Shown here piece after piece: positions 25,683 through 34,636 of a stretch of DNA of 64,000 nucleotides. Under the pieces are notes generated by a model. The model saw only the letters and a program-made list of their open reading frames with translations. It was not told where the DNA came from and made no database searches. Numbering within the stretch: the first letter of the stretch is position 1; each line of letters opens with the position of its first letter. The position numbers and the translations under genes were made by a program. The stretch lies in contig JBAYIS010000004.1 of NCBI GenBank assembly GCA_041665525.1, forward strand, positions 1 to 64,000, in the 5' to 3' direction. The DNA is from UBA8401 sp041665525. GTDB taxonomy: Bacteria > Bacteroidota > Ignavibacteria > UBA10030 > UBA8401.

Positions 25683-28196
25683 TCAATCCCGCGTATCGCG
25701 CCATTCAACGATCTTCTCTTCATACTGTGAGACAAGGATTTCCGCCAATTCCTTGTCCGCGGATTCGGCGTGGACATGGAATGACGGTTTCGCTCTGTCC
25801 GGCCACATCAGTACCGAGGTGGAAGCCTTATGATCGAGGACGAGTTTCACGCCATCCAGCAAAATGCGGTGCGGCTGATTATCCGTGTCCTTCATCAGGT
25901 ATCGCATTACGCGTCCCTTTTTATCCCACGGGACATGGATTACCTTCTTGTTCATGTGCAGCTTCGGCACCATCTTATCCAATTGGCCGAATCGCGTATT
26001 TGCAAGGGCAAGCATTTCAAGTATCTTCGCTACGGAATACATTCCGTCGCTGGCAAAAAGGAAATCGGTAAAGATAAATCCGCCTTTTGTGCCGCCGACA
26101 AACTTAATATCCTCTTTTGTCGCTGCTTCCATCAATGACAAATGGCTGTCGCGCGTTTTTACAACTTCGACACCCATATGTTCCGCGATCAGGTCGATCT
26201 CTGCTGAAGCAGTAATCGGGACAGCGATTTTCTTGACTTCCGGGTAGACCGTCAGGAAGAGGTGTGTGACCAGCGTAAGCAGCCGGTCGGTATCAATGAA
26301 CTTTCCGTCCTCATCGACGATGAGGCAGCGTTCGGCACCGGCATCCAGAATGAAGCCGACATCATACCCCAGCGACGTGACGATATGCGACAGCTGTGAA
26401 ACATTATTGTCGAATTCATCCTTACTTTTCGTAATCTTTTTTGCATCCAGGTATGCATTCTGTGAAAGGACCTGTGCATTGAATGAACCGAGGATGTTCG
26501 GGAAGATAGAAGAGGCAATACCACTGGAGTAATCCACGACCAATCGGAATTTGGACTGACAGATGGCGTCGACATTAATGGTGGATAGGAATTTCTGGAT
26601 ATAACTTTCCTGCGCACGTTCGGGGAATGTTACTCCGCCGACATCATCCTGTTTCGCCCGAGGGAAATCTTCGCCAAAGAACAACCGTTCGAGTGATTTC
26701 GTCCTGCCCGTCGGGAGATCTTTCCCCTTGCCGTCGAAGAAAATAATGTCGGTCAGATTCTTGTCGATGGGAGATTTCCGGACATGGACACCGCCGGCAT
26801 GTTTCCCGCTCCGCAATTCCTGCCGGAGGATTGGGATGGAGACGGCTCGCAGATCGCCGGCATCAACTCCGGCAGACATCAGGCCGCACATCAGAGCGCG
26901 ATTCATCATGCGCGAAACATTGTCCGAGTCTCTGCTCATCAAGATCGATTTCCCTTTTCCAATCATTCCACCGAAGGCAGCGCCGATCTTTGCGCCGAAC
27001 TCCGGATTCATTTCGATATTGGAGAGTCCGGTGATTCGAGAATCGGTGAAAAGATCTTTCAGCCACTTATCTTCCCATACCAGGGAGCGTGTCAATACAG
27101 CGCCGTCTTCCACCTCTTTTTCCGGCCACAGTTTTATGTTCGGGGCCAGCTTGCTTTCGGTGCCGATAACACACTTATCGGAAATGTACACGTTATCGCT
27201 AATGATTGCATAATCGCCGATTGTGCACCATTTTGCAACTACACAGGAGGTCAGTTCAGCCCCTTTTCCTACTTTGGAGTCGGACCAAATAACGGAATTC
27301 CGGATAACAGTTCCGTCGTCAATTATGCAATCGTTTCCGATGACGGATTTGATGATCTTCACATTTTTTCCGATAGTGCAATTCTTACCGATCAGCACCG
27401 TTCCCTGAAGATTCTCAACAGAGGTTTCGATCTTTGTATGAGCACCGACAAAAGCAGTGCCGATCTTTTCACCCTCATGCTGCAGTTTCACGCCGTCATC
27501 CAGTGCATCTAAATGCGCTTCCTGATATTCATTCAGATTGCCGACATCACGCCAATATCCTTCGGCGATAAATCCATACAATCCCATATCCTGTTCCAAC
27601 ATGGCGGGGAAGAGATTCTTGCTGAAATCGAATTCCTTTTGGTACGGGATCAGTTTCAGTACCTCCGGTTCGATAATATAGATACCGGTGTTGATCGTGT
27701 CGCTGAACACCTCGCCCCAGGAAGGTTTTTCGAGGAATCGGGTGATCTTTCCGTTGTTATCAGTGATGACAACGCCAAACGCAAGTGGATTGGTGGCACG
27801 AGTGAGAACGAGCGTTGCTTTTGCCTTTTTTGATTCGTGGAATTCGATCGCTTTTGTCAAATCGAAATCGGTGAGCACATCGCCGCTGATGATTATGAAC
27901 CGTTCGTCCAAAAAGTCCGCCGCATTACGTACGCTTCCGGCAGTGCCATAATCCGCTTCTGCTTTCCGGTACTGCATCTTAATGCCGAATTTTGAACCGT
28001 CGCCGAAATAGCCCGTGATGATATCCGGTTGATAAAAAAGAGTAGAAACGATTTCTGTGATGCCGTGTTTTTTTAACAAATCAACGATGTGTTGCATCAT
28101 CGGTTTGTTCATCATCGGTACCATCGGTTTGGGAATATTGCATGTAAGTGGACGGAGTCGTGTACCGAATCCGCCGGACATTATCACTGCTTTCAT
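25683..28196 (-). CDS. Mannose-1-phosphate guanylyltransferase / phosphomannomutase-like fusion
   Basis: An 837-aa fusion. Residues 1-235 are a nucleotidyltransferase with MSGGFGTRLRPLTCNIPKPM at the start. About 245-380 is a left-handed beta-helix of hexapeptide repeats, and about 385-837 is an alpha-D-phosphohexomutase-like region (RDSDNVSRMMNRAL near the catalytic-serine loop). The metal-binding loop, usually D-x-D-x-D/E-R, reads DAGAERCLIVDEDG here, so it keeps only part of the acidic set; mutase activity is therefore doubtful. The N-terminal half most likely makes GDP- or another NDP-sugar for surface polysaccharide. The fused architecture is known in actinobacteria, cyanobacteria and others. 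No glycan cluster surrounds it. Confidence 0.88.
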   Translation of the reverse strand: MKAVIMSGGFGTRLRPLTCNIPKPMVPMMNKPMMQHIVDLLKKHGITEIVSTLFYQPDIITGYFGDGSKFGIKMQYRKAEADYGTAGSVRNAADFLDERFIIISGDVLTDFDLTKAIEFHESKKAKATLVLTRATNPLAFGVVITDNNGKITRFLEKPSWGEVFSDTINTGIYIIEPEVLKLIPYQKEFDFSKNLFPAMLEQDMGLYGFIAEGYWRDVGNLNEYQEAHLDALDDGVKLQHEGEKIGTAFVGAHTKIETSVENLQGTVLIGKNCTIGKNVKIIKSVIGNDCIIDDGTVIRNSVIWSDSKVGKGAELTSCVVAKWCTIGDYAIISDNVYISDKCVIGTESKLAPNIKLWPEKEVEDGAVLTRSLVWEDKWLKDLFTDSRITGLSNIEMNPEFGAKIGAAFGGMIGKGKSILMSRDSDNVSRMMNRALMCGLMSAGVDAGDLRAVSIPILRQELRSGKHAGGVHVRKSPIDKNLTDIIFFDGKGKDLPTGRTKSLERLFFGEDFPRAKQDDVGGVTFPERAQESYIQKFLSTINVDAICQSKFRLVVDYSSGIASSIFPNILGSFNAQVLSQNAYLDAKKITKSKDEFDNNVSQLSHIVTSLGYDVGFILDAGAERCLIVDEDGKFIDTDRLLTLVTHLFLTVYPEVKKIAVPITASAEIDLIAEHMGVEVVKTRDSHLSLMEAATKEDIKFVGGTKGGFIFTDFLFASDGMYSVAKILEMLALANTRFGQLDKMVPKLHMNKKVIHVPWDKKGRVMRYLMKDTDNQPHRILLDGVKLVLDHKASTSVLMWPDRAKPSFHVHAESADKELAEILVSQYEEKIVEWRDTRD

Positions 28197-28330
28197 AGTA
28201 ATCGCTCGGTTGGTCGTTAAAAGAGGTTTCTGTTTGAGTGTAGGTAAAAATTGAAATCAAGGCAACATCTATTTTCGTTAGAAGCTCCACAATTTCTGCG
28301 GCGGATTAACAAGAAGTAATGAATTCTTCA

Positions 28331-28359
28331 TTGACTTTAGAACGAATTATGGGTAAATT
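28331..28359 (+). promoter_or_regulatory. Predicted promoter of the GAF-GGDEF gene
   Basis: TTGACT (28331-28336) and TAAATT (28354-28359) with a 17-nt spacer, 43 nt before the start codon at 28402, in the divergent spacer with the GMP-fusion gene. Confidence 0.5.
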
Positions 28360-28401
28360 CACCAAGTTTTTTGCGGTTTCTCAACGTTCAAGGACTCATT
28401 A

Positions 28402-30342
28402 ATGCCGGAAAATCAGCAGGAACCTGTCCATTCTAATATGCTGCAGCAGCTGTTAGAAGAGATTGTTCTTGTCGGTGTTGGAGTCCTTCTCGTATTTTTG
28501 GGCGTGTTCAGTTCGATGACCCTGACGAACATCGTTTCTGTCGGCATCGGTACCCTCCTGTTCTACATCGCGTACGAATCGTACAGGATCAAATTCGGCG
28601 TCAGTACAGCGTCACAGGATGATCTTGCTGTAGACGATGAGGAGGAGTTTGTGGACGAAGCATTTAATGATGTACAGGCGGACCATTGGGAAGAACAAAC
28701 GATAGCACCGACAAGAGTAATCCAACAGCAGGTTACACAAACGGAGGGCCAGAAGACATCTTCCGGACAAATGCAGAAACAGCAGGAATGGCAGCGGGGG
28801 CCGATCAATATTTCCGCAACACAGTTTGTCGAGGAGAAGCAGAAACCATCAATGAGTCAAGCAGAACCGCAGAGTGAATTCAATAATTTACTTTTAAAAT
28901 CGTTGCAGATCGTCAAAGAGGTGTGCTTTGCCCATTCGGTGATTTTTTTCTGGGTGAAGGCAGAAACACGGCAGTTGGTAGTGGAAGGGAAGCTTTCGGA
29001 CTCAAGTGCTTTCACGACAGAACGGAAGCTGCCGCTCGGACTTGATATCGTCAGCAGGATCGGCGTCAATGGGCAGCCGCAGGTGGTGAACAATATTCTG
29101 CCCGAAACGGAACGGGATGTGCTCTGCTATTACAAAAATCTGCAGGATATCAAATCGTTCATCGGCGTGCCCGTGTATTTCGCTGGAGAATCCTCGTCGC
29201 AACCGGTGGGAGTGCTGGCGGTGGACAGTAAAGCGCCCGATGCATATGGTGAAGAGACTTTCGCGATGTTGACCCATTTCTCCGCGTTAATCTCATCGCT
29301 GCTGATCAGCTATACAGAAAAGTACGACCTGTTTGCCGATGTGAAATTGATCGAAGCGGATACAAAATTAAAAAGGAATATCGCCAATCATCCGTCTATA
29401 AGTGCTGTCGTGAATTCTTTGGTAGAAGAGCTGGAAAACATTGTCTCGTGGGAATCTATTACGATCGTATTATATGATGATGCACAACGGGCTTGGGCGG
29501 TGGCATCCACGCGGGTGCGCGGCAATGACCGGTTCGTTTCGCCAAAACAGCTTATCAATTTCGACGGCAGTATCGTGGGGGAATCGATCCGTTCCAACAG
29601 TGTGCAGACGGTAAATCTATTGCATAACTCGAAGATGATTTTTAATGATCACGAGCGGTCGTCCGAAGTATTGAAGCAGGGGACGCTGGTGGTTGCACCG
29701 ATCTCCTCTGGAGGAAAATGTTACGGTGCGGCAGTGGTTTCGGATCGGAAACCGAATGCATTTTCTCCCAAGGATATTGCTGCGATCCAATTTCTGGCTG
29801 CAACGATTGCGCCGGAATTTGAGATTACCGAATTAAACACGATTCTGAATGAACATATTTCTGTGGATGAACTTACGGGAGTGTTCTCCAGAAAATTTTT
29901 TTCAACACGGCTCAATGAAGAGCTATCCCGTGCGACCGAACGGGACGAAGACCTGAGCCTGGTGTTGGTCACACTCTATAATATCGGCGACATTCAACAG
30001 CGGTATGATGATGATGGACGGGATGCGGCACTCATCCATGTTGCGCGGCATCTGCGGGCAAGTGTCCGTCCGTACGACGTAGTTGCTCGATTCGACGCAT
30101 CGACGTTCGCCGTGGTTCTGGCCGATACCATTGCCAACGATGCGTTTCTCTGGGCGGAAAAACTCCGGACTGCGATCGCCGGAAGTATTGTCTCCGTTGG
30201 CAGAAAGAGTTTTTCCATTTCCGTCACGGTTGGCATAAGCGGTGCTGCCGCGAAAATGTCCGGTGACGAATTGGTCAAGAACGTTTCACATGTTTTGGAC
30301 CTGGCAAAAAAAGCGGGCGGCAACATTGTTCGAGTATTTTAG
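28402..30342 (+). CDS. Membrane-anchored GAF-GAF protein with degenerate GGDEF domain
   Basis: 646 aa. Two hydrophobic segments near residues 17-55 anchor it; a charged Gln-rich linker follows (about 70-150). Two GAF domains lie at about 160-300 and 325-475, and a GGDEF-type domain at about 485-646, beginning with the typical LTGVFSRKFFSTRLNEEL. The signature G-G-D/E-E-F is replaced by FDASTF (in VVARFDASTFAVVLAD), and the upstream substrate-binding D-H-F-K segment is also changed. It therefore probably lacks diguanylate cyclase activity and acts as a sensor or c-di-GMP/GTP-responsive scaffold. That functional reading is inference; the motif loss is seen directly. Confidence 0.88.
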   Translation: MPENQQEPVHSNMLQQLLEEIVLVGVGVLLVFLGVFSSMTLTNIVSVGIGTLLFYIAYESYRIKFGVSTASQDDLAVDDEEEFVDEAFNDVQADHWEEQTIAPTRVIQQQVTQTEGQKTSSGQMQKQQEWQRGPINISATQFVEEKQKPSMSQAEPQSEFNNLLLKSLQIVKEVCFAHSVIFFWVKAETRQLVVEGKLSDSSAFTTERKLPLGLDIVSRIGVNGQPQVVNNILPETERDVLCYYKNLQDIKSFIGVPVYFAGESSSQPVGVLAVDSKAPDAYGEETFAMLTHFSALISSLLISYTEKYDLFADVKLIEADTKLKRNIANHPSISAVVNSLVEELENIVSWESITIVLYDDAQRAWAVASTRVRGNDRFVSPKQLINFDGSIVGESIRSNSVQTVNLLHNSKMIFNDHERSSEVLKQGTLVVAPISSGGKCYGAAVVSDRKPNAFSPKDIAAIQFLAATIAPEFEITELNTILNEHISVDELTGVFSRKFFSTRLNEELSRATERDEDLSLVLVTLYNIGDIQQRYDDDGRDAALIHVARHLRASVRPYDVVARFDASTFAVVLADTIANDAFLWAEKLRTAIAGSIVSVGRKSFSISVTVGISGAAAKMSGDELVKNVSHVLDLAKKAGGNIVRVF

Positions 30343-30545
30343 TAAGTTAGTGTTATCGATCCATTAATAGGATCAGGTTGTGACGAAGAGTCACAATGTT
30401 TGGGATAGTGAGGAATCTCAGCGGTTACGAGAAACCATAAAGGAGCTTGCTCATCCCGAAGTCTTATTAAAAAATAGTACACCTCGCGCTTCGAAATAAC
30501 ATTGTATCGTCAAAGTTCGGTTGTCAACATCTGTACAGTTTCACC
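30343..30545. other. Spacer with two perfect hairpins before deoB
   Basis: 203 nt with no gene. GATCC/GGATC (30358-30374) and TTGTGAC (30378-30384) with GTCACAA (30390-30396) form adjacent stem-loops just after the GGDEF gene; the second could act as a weak terminator, followed by TGTTT. The remainder is unremarkable. Confidence 0.45.
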
Positions 30546-31730
30546 ATGAAGAAAACGGGAAAAGTGATTTGTATCGTTCTGGACGGAGTCGGCATAGGTG
30601 CTGCTCCGGATGCACATCTCTATCACGATGAAGGGGCGAACACTCTTTGCAATACCGCATCAGTTGTAGGAGGATTGCACCTTCCGAATCTTGCTGCATT
30701 GGGATTGGGAAATATTGCTGAGATAAGAGGTGTTCTAAAAACTCCCGCTGCAAAAGGAAACTTTGGGAAGATGCGCGAGGTTTCCAAAGGGAAAGACAGC
30801 ACAACGGGACATTGGGAGTTTTCCGGAATAATCGTGGAAAAAGATTTTCCGTACTACCCGAACGGATTTCCCAAAGATCTGGTCGAAAAATTTTGTGCGC
30901 TCACCGGATGCAAAGGAGTATTGGGAAACAAAGCGGCATCGGGGACGGTTATTCTTGAAGAACTCGGTGTGGAACATGAGCGGACAGGATTCCCGATCAT
31001 TTATACGTCTGCAGATTCGGTGTTACAGATTGCAGCCAATGAACAGATAATATCGCTGGAGCGGTTGTATGAGATCTGTACCATTGCGAGGGAGAAAGTG
31101 ATGACGGGAGAGCATGCTGTAGGCAGAGTAATCGCACGACCATTCACCGGCACGAACGGAAAGTATAAGCGAACGACGAACCGGAGAGATTTCTCGTTAC
31201 TGCCGCCGAGTACGACGATGCTCGATATTTTGTTCGATAACGGCATACCGACTGTGGCGATTGGCAAGATTGACGATCTATTCGCCGGGAAGAGTCTGAA
31301 GGAAAAGATCCACACAAAATCGAATGCTGAAGGAATCGAAGAGATTATTGCATGGTCAAAAAAGACTTCGACGGGATTCATTTTCACGAACCTTGTCGAT
31401 TTCGACGCTCTTTTCGGACACCGTCAAGATCCCAAAGGGATGAAAGACGCACTGGAATATTTTGACGTTCATCTTCCCCGAATTATGGAGACAATGCACG
31501 GAGACGATCTACTGATGATCACTGCGGACCATGGAAACGATCCGACGGATAACAGCACGGATCATTCGCGGGAATATGTTCCTATCATTGCAGTGTCGCC
31601 AAATGGTAAAATGAATGTGGATCTTGGCACTCGCCAAACATTTGCCGATCTTGGGAAAACAGTTGTGGAGTATTTTGGTTTTGATGGGAAAGAACTGAAG
31701 GGGACAAGTTTTCTGAACCAGGTTTTGTAA
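30546..31730 (+). CDS. deoB: Phosphopentomutase DeoB
   Basis: A 394-aa metalloenzyme of the alkaline phosphatase fold that interconverts ribose-1-phosphate (or deoxyribose-1-phosphate) and the 5-phosphate in nucleoside salvage. It starts with the metal-binding VLDGVGIGAAPDA (about residues 11-23), has KGKDSTTGHWEFSG (about 80-93, with the phosphorylated Thr) and the late metal ligands in MITADHGNDPT (about 323-333) and DHSREYVP. Length is normal for DeoB. No other deo genes are next to it. Confidence 0.97.
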   Translation: MKKTGKVICIVLDGVGIGAAPDAHLYHDEGANTLCNTASVVGGLHLPNLAALGLGNIAEIRGVLKTPAAKGNFGKMREVSKGKDSTTGHWEFSGIIVEKDFPYYPNGFPKDLVEKFCALTGCKGVLGNKAASGTVILEELGVEHERTGFPIIYTSADSVLQIAANEQIISLERLYEICTIAREKVMTGEHAVGRVIARPFTGTNGKYKRTTNRRDFSLLPPSTTMLDILFDNGIPTVAIGKIDDLFAGKSLKEKIHTKSNAEGIEEIIAWSKKTSTGFIFTNLVDFDALFGHRQDPKGMKDALEYFDVHLPRIMETMHGDDLLMITADHGNDPTDNSTDHSREYVPIIAVSPNGKMNVDLGTRQTFADLGKTVVEYFGFDGKELKGTSFLNQVL

Positions 31731-31800
31731 CGGAATCCGAAATTGGAGATTATCATTTCGGTTGCCGCTGTTCGGAATAAGAAATAACTGAACGGACGAT

Positions 31801-32100
31801 ATGGAAAAAGCAAAACACAGCATTCAGTTCGAAACGGAAGTCGACGCCGATGGGAAGGTTTCATTTTCGAAGAAGGTTGCTTCTCTTCAACTAAATCCCG
31901 GTGCGAAAGTAACGGTGAATATCTTCGGCGGGGTTCTTTCGAAACGGCTTTCTCAATTGAATGTAACCGAGGAGGAAATTGAACGGATCGGTAGTACGCA
32001 ATTCGAAGACCGTGAACATGTGATGACCTTTCTGGGGTCGCAAGGCGTTTTGTGCAAAAATAAGGGATTTGCGGACCGGATCCGGCGGACGGCAGTGTGA
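31801..32100 (+). CDS. Possible antitoxin partner of the PIN-domain protein
   Basis: A 99-aa small protein whose stop codon overlaps the start of the PIN-domain gene (GTGA, 32097-32100). The first about 45 residues are beta-like (MEKAKHSIQFETEVDADGKV...NPGAKVTVNIF), resembling the N-terminal swapped-hairpin DNA-binding part of AbrB/MazE-like antitoxins, and the rest is helical and charged. I cannot assign an antitoxin family by sequence alone; its position upstream and coupled to a PIN protein is the main support. Confidence 0.6.
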   Translation: MEKAKHSIQFETEVDADGKVSFSKKVASLQLNPGAKVTVNIFGGVLSKRLSQLNVTEEEIERIGSTQFEDREHVMTFLGSQGVLCKNKGFADRIRRTAV

Positions 32101-32483
32101 CAGTGAAAAAGATTGTTGTTGATTCCAGTGTTATTGCCGAGCATCTAACAACAAAAAAGAGTACATCGATTCTCCGTCGTATTTCGCAAGAGTATTTTTG
32201 TTATACTACGGTATTCAATGCCATCGAACTTTTTGCTGCCGCCGGCAGTCAAAAGGAAACTCAGGCAGTGCAGGATGCGATGGATGCGTTGAAAGTACTC
32301 GGAATTAACCCGAAAAGTGCTAAGAATATTGCCTCAGTTGTTTCGTCCAATACAATGGACTATACGACGTTAATTGCGGCTATTTGTATCGAAAGCAAAC
32401 TGCCGATTGTCACACTGAATCCAAAACGGTTTTCACGCATCAAACATATTACCATTGTCTCAGCGAACGATCTGAAATTGTGA
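32097..32483 (+). CDS. PIN-domain protein, VapC-like
   Basis: A 128-aa PIN-fold putative ribonuclease starting at GTG 32097. The conserved acidic positions are D9 (in IVVDSSVIAEH), E44 (in NAIELF) and D88 (in TMDYTTLIAA). The fourth acidic position has N108 within TLNPKRF, a substitution often seen in VapC-type proteins. VapC toxins cleave tRNA or rRNA in Mg2+-dependent manner and are blocked by their cognate antitoxin. Pairing with the 99-aa gene through a 4-bp overlap fits a type II toxin-antitoxin module. Toxicity is inferred from family only. Confidence 0.75.
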   Translation: MTVKKIVVDSSVIAEHLTTKKSTSILRRISQEYFCYTTVFNAIELFAAAGSQKETQAVQDAMDALKVLGINPKSAKNIASVVSSNTMDYTTLIAAICIESKLPIVTLNPKRFSRIKHITIVSANDLKL

Positions 32484-32494
32484 GGCATAATATA

Positions 32495-32695
32495 ATGGTA
32501 TTGCAATCGACCATCACCTGTCCGGAATGCGGATTTCAACGGACCGAAACAATGCCGATTGAAGCGTGTCAGTTTTTTTATGAGTGCTTGCATTGTTCCG
32601 CAATGCTCAAGCCAAAGTCCGGTGACTGCTGCGTATATTGCAGTTATGGCAGTGTTCAATGTCCGTCAAAACAGAAAGCAAAAGAGTGTTGTTAA
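32495..32695 (+). CDS. Small Cys-rich zinc-ribbon-like protein (GDCCVYCSYG motif)
   Basis: 66 aa from ATG 32495. Cys pairs are TCPECGF near the N-terminus, ECLHC and GDCCVYCSYGSVQCP. This resembles the small GDCCVFCSYGS proteins found as orphans in many bacteria, often near metal or heavy-metal genes; function is not established. Four to five Cys pairs would fit one or two zinc sites. It begins 11 nt after the PIN gene in the same orientation; longer upstream starts would overlap that gene and are less likely. Confidence 0.7.
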   Translation: MVLQSTITCPECGFQRTETMPIEACQFFYECLHCSAMLKPKSGDCCVYCSYGSVQCPSKQKAKECC

Positions 32696-32739
32696 GAAGT
32701 TTGTTTATTCATGTAAATAATCAGTAAGGTGATGCAGTA

Positions 32740-33597
32740 ATGGTAAAAATTACAAAACAGTATACCAACCGGGAAAGTCAATCGCTCGACAAGTATCTTC
32801 AGGAGATCGGTAAAGTGGATCTGCTGACGCCGGACGAGGAAATTGACCTTGCCAAGCGGATCAAAAAAGGGGAGCAGCGTGCGCTGGAGAAATTGACGAA
32901 GGCGAATCTGCGGTTCGTCGTGAGCGTTGCGAAACAGTATCAGAATCAGGGATTATCGCTCGGCGACCTGATCAACGAAGGAAACCTTGGACTGATCAAA
33001 GCGGCAAAACGTTTCGACGAGACGCGCGGATTTAAATTCATTTCGTACGCCGTGTGGTGGATCCGGCAATCTATTCTGCAGGCATTGGCGGAACAATCCC
33101 GTATTGTCCGTTTGCCGCTGAACCGTGTCGGTGCGTTGAATAAAATCGGGAAAGCGTTCAGTCAGTTGGAACAGGAATTTGAACGCGAACCAAGCGCCAG
33201 CGAACTTGCTGAAGAGCTGGACATGTCCGTGTTTGAAGTTGCGGACACATTGAAAATCTCCGGACGTCATCTTTCCGTCGATGCGCCGTTCGCGCAGGGA
33301 GAAGACAACCGATTGCTGGATGTGATCCAGGACGAACGCCAGCCCGCTCCCGATTCGATTTTGATGGATGAGTCGCTCAAGGAAGAAGTGAAACGTGCTC
33401 TTGCCACTTTAAGCGAACGTGAATCGGAAGTGATCCGTCTTTATTTCGGATTGCACAAGGAACATTCGCTGACGCTGGAAGAGATCGGCGAGAAATTCAA
33501 TCTGACTCGTGAACGAGTCCGTCAGATCAAAGAAAAAGCGATCCGCCGCCTTCGGCATGCATCGCGCAGCAAGAATCTTCGTTCGTATCTTGGATAA
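32740..33597 (+). CDS. rpoD: RNA polymerase primary sigma factor RpoD/SigA
   Basis: A 285-aa sigma-70 of the short group 1 form common in Bacteroidota. Region 1.2 is SLDKYLQEIGKVDLLTPDEE; region 2 includes the core-binding NLRFVVSVAKQYQNQGLSLGDLINEGN and the -10 recognition FDETRGFKFISYAVWWIRQ. Region 3 spans about 130-205; region 4 has TLEEIGEKFNLTRERVRQIKEKAIRRL for -35 contact. No long region 1.1. The closing region encodes a typical C-terminal tail (RSKNLRSYLG). A strong terminator follows 24 nt after the stop and overlaps the next gene. Confidence 0.97.
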   Translation: MVKITKQYTNRESQSLDKYLQEIGKVDLLTPDEEIDLAKRIKKGEQRALEKLTKANLRFVVSVAKQYQNQGLSLGDLINEGNLGLIKAAKRFDETRGFKFISYAVWWIRQSILQALAEQSRIVRLPLNRVGALNKIGKAFSQLEQEFEREPSASELAEELDMSVFEVADTLKISGRHLSVDAPFAQGEDNRLLDVIQDERQPAPDSILMDESLKEEVKRALATLSERESEVIRLYFGLHKEHSLTLEEIGEKFNLTRERVRQIKEKAIRRLRHASRSKNLRSYLG

Positions 33598-33620
33598 GTG
33601 ATGATAACGCCGTTTAATTT

Positions 33621-33660
33621 AAGGCCCCTTCTTTTATTGAGAGGGGGCTTTTCATTTTTT
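33621..33660 (+). terminator. Rho-independent terminator of rpoD
   Basis: A 13-bp stem made of AAGGCCCCTTCTT and GAGAGGGGGCTTT with loop TTATT, then a T-rich tract to 33660. The hairpin lies across the probable start (TTG 33637) of the NlpC/P60 gene. Confidence 0.8.
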
Positions 33661-34308
33661 GCTTTCACCGCAATGCTTTTTTTTATCGGTTGTGGTCAAT
33701 CATCTCCGCGTTTTGCCGGGCATGAAAGCACAAAAAAAGAAACAACAAAAGAGAAAAAAGGGAATATCCGTTTTTCATCAAAAGTTATAGAAGAAGAAAC
33801 ACGGGAAGACGATAAGAAAGTTGACATTAACAATGTCGAAAAACGGTACAGCAGTGGAACATCCACCCCTTCGACGGCTATTCCGAAAACAGAAGCGCGG
33901 GAGCCGAAAAAATCCGATATTACACCATCCGGGAAATTTGAACAACAGAAGATGATGGATGCGATACTTGCATGGATGGGAACGCCGTATGAATATGGGG
34001 GCGAAACGAAAAGCGGTATCGATTGCTCGGCGTTCTCACGGGAAATTTTCAGATCAAGTGCCGGAACGGATCTCCCGAGATCAACATTCGGACAGGCAAA
34101 ACAAGGATCGTCAGTCACGCTGGAGAATCTGAAGTTCGGCGACCTGGTTTTTTTCAATACGACTGGAGAAAATCCTTCCCACGTGGGGATCTATATCGGA
34201 GACGACATGTTCGCACATGCGAGCGTGAGTTTTGGGGTAACACTTTCGTCGATGTATTCTTCGTACTATAAAAAGAGATTTACTGAGGCGAGAAGAGTAA
34301 TACATTGA
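33637..34308 (+). CDS. NlpC/P60 family lipoprotein
   Basis: About 223 aa from TTG 33637. The start is chosen because it gives a good lipoprotein signal: Arg, a Phe-rich hydrophobic core, then the lipobox IGC. Alternative starts at GTG 33598 or ATG 33673 either precede the terminator or leave a signal that is too short. After a charged linker, an NlpC/P60 domain covers the C-terminal half: catalytic Cys in GIDCSAFS, then LPRSTFGQAKQG, then GDLVFF and His in PSHVGIYIG. The family hydrolyses peptide bonds of murein stem peptides. Its last codon and stop lie inside the first unit of octamer array 2. Confidence 0.85.
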   Translation: MRGGFSFFAFTAMLFFIGCGQSSPRFAGHESTKKETTKEKKGNIRFSSKVIEEETREDDKKVDINNVEKRYSSGTSTPSTAIPKTEAREPKKSDITPSGKFEQQKMMDAILAWMGTPYEYGGETKSGIDCSAFSREIFRSSAGTDLPRSTFGQAKQGSSVTLENLKFGDLVFFNTTGENPSHVGIYIGDDMFAHASVSFGVTLSSMYSSYYKKRFTEARRVIH

Positions 34309-34606
34309 GACATTGAGACATTGAAACATTGAGACATTGAATCATTGAGACATTAAGACATTGAAACATTGAGACATTGAAACATTGAAACATTGAATCA
34401 TTGAAACAATGAACCAATGAATCAATGATCCAATGAACCGATGAACCAATGATCCGATGAACCGATGAACCAATGAACCAATGATCCGATGAACCGATGA
34501 ACCGATGAACCGATGAACCGATGAACCGATGAACCGATGATCCGATGATCCGATGATCCGATGATCCGATGAACCAATGATCCGATGAACCAATGATCCG
34601 ATGAAA
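34303..34606. repeat. Octamer array 2 (38 units of 8 bp)
   Basis: Thirty-eight consecutive 8-bp units in perfect register with no insertion or deletion. Units 1-13 are CATTGANA-type (mostly CATTGAGA, CATTGAAA); units 14-38 are CAATGA/CGATGA-type (mostly CGATGAAC and CGATGATC). The first unit contains the stop codon of the NlpC/P60 gene. The array ends 30 nt before the def start codon. The CATTG and CRATG halves are complementary (allowing G-U), so RNA folding is plausible. Confidence 0.9.
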
Positions 34607-34636
34607 TAATAACTATAAATTTTTACGAGGTGTTTT

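Noticed and set aside
34342..34593. Minus-strand open frame with Gly-Ser-Leu-Val-His-Arg-Phe-Ile type repeats
   Set aside because: It is a by-product of 8-bp repeats giving a 24-nt (8-codon) period; no start site or non-repeat domain supports a gene.
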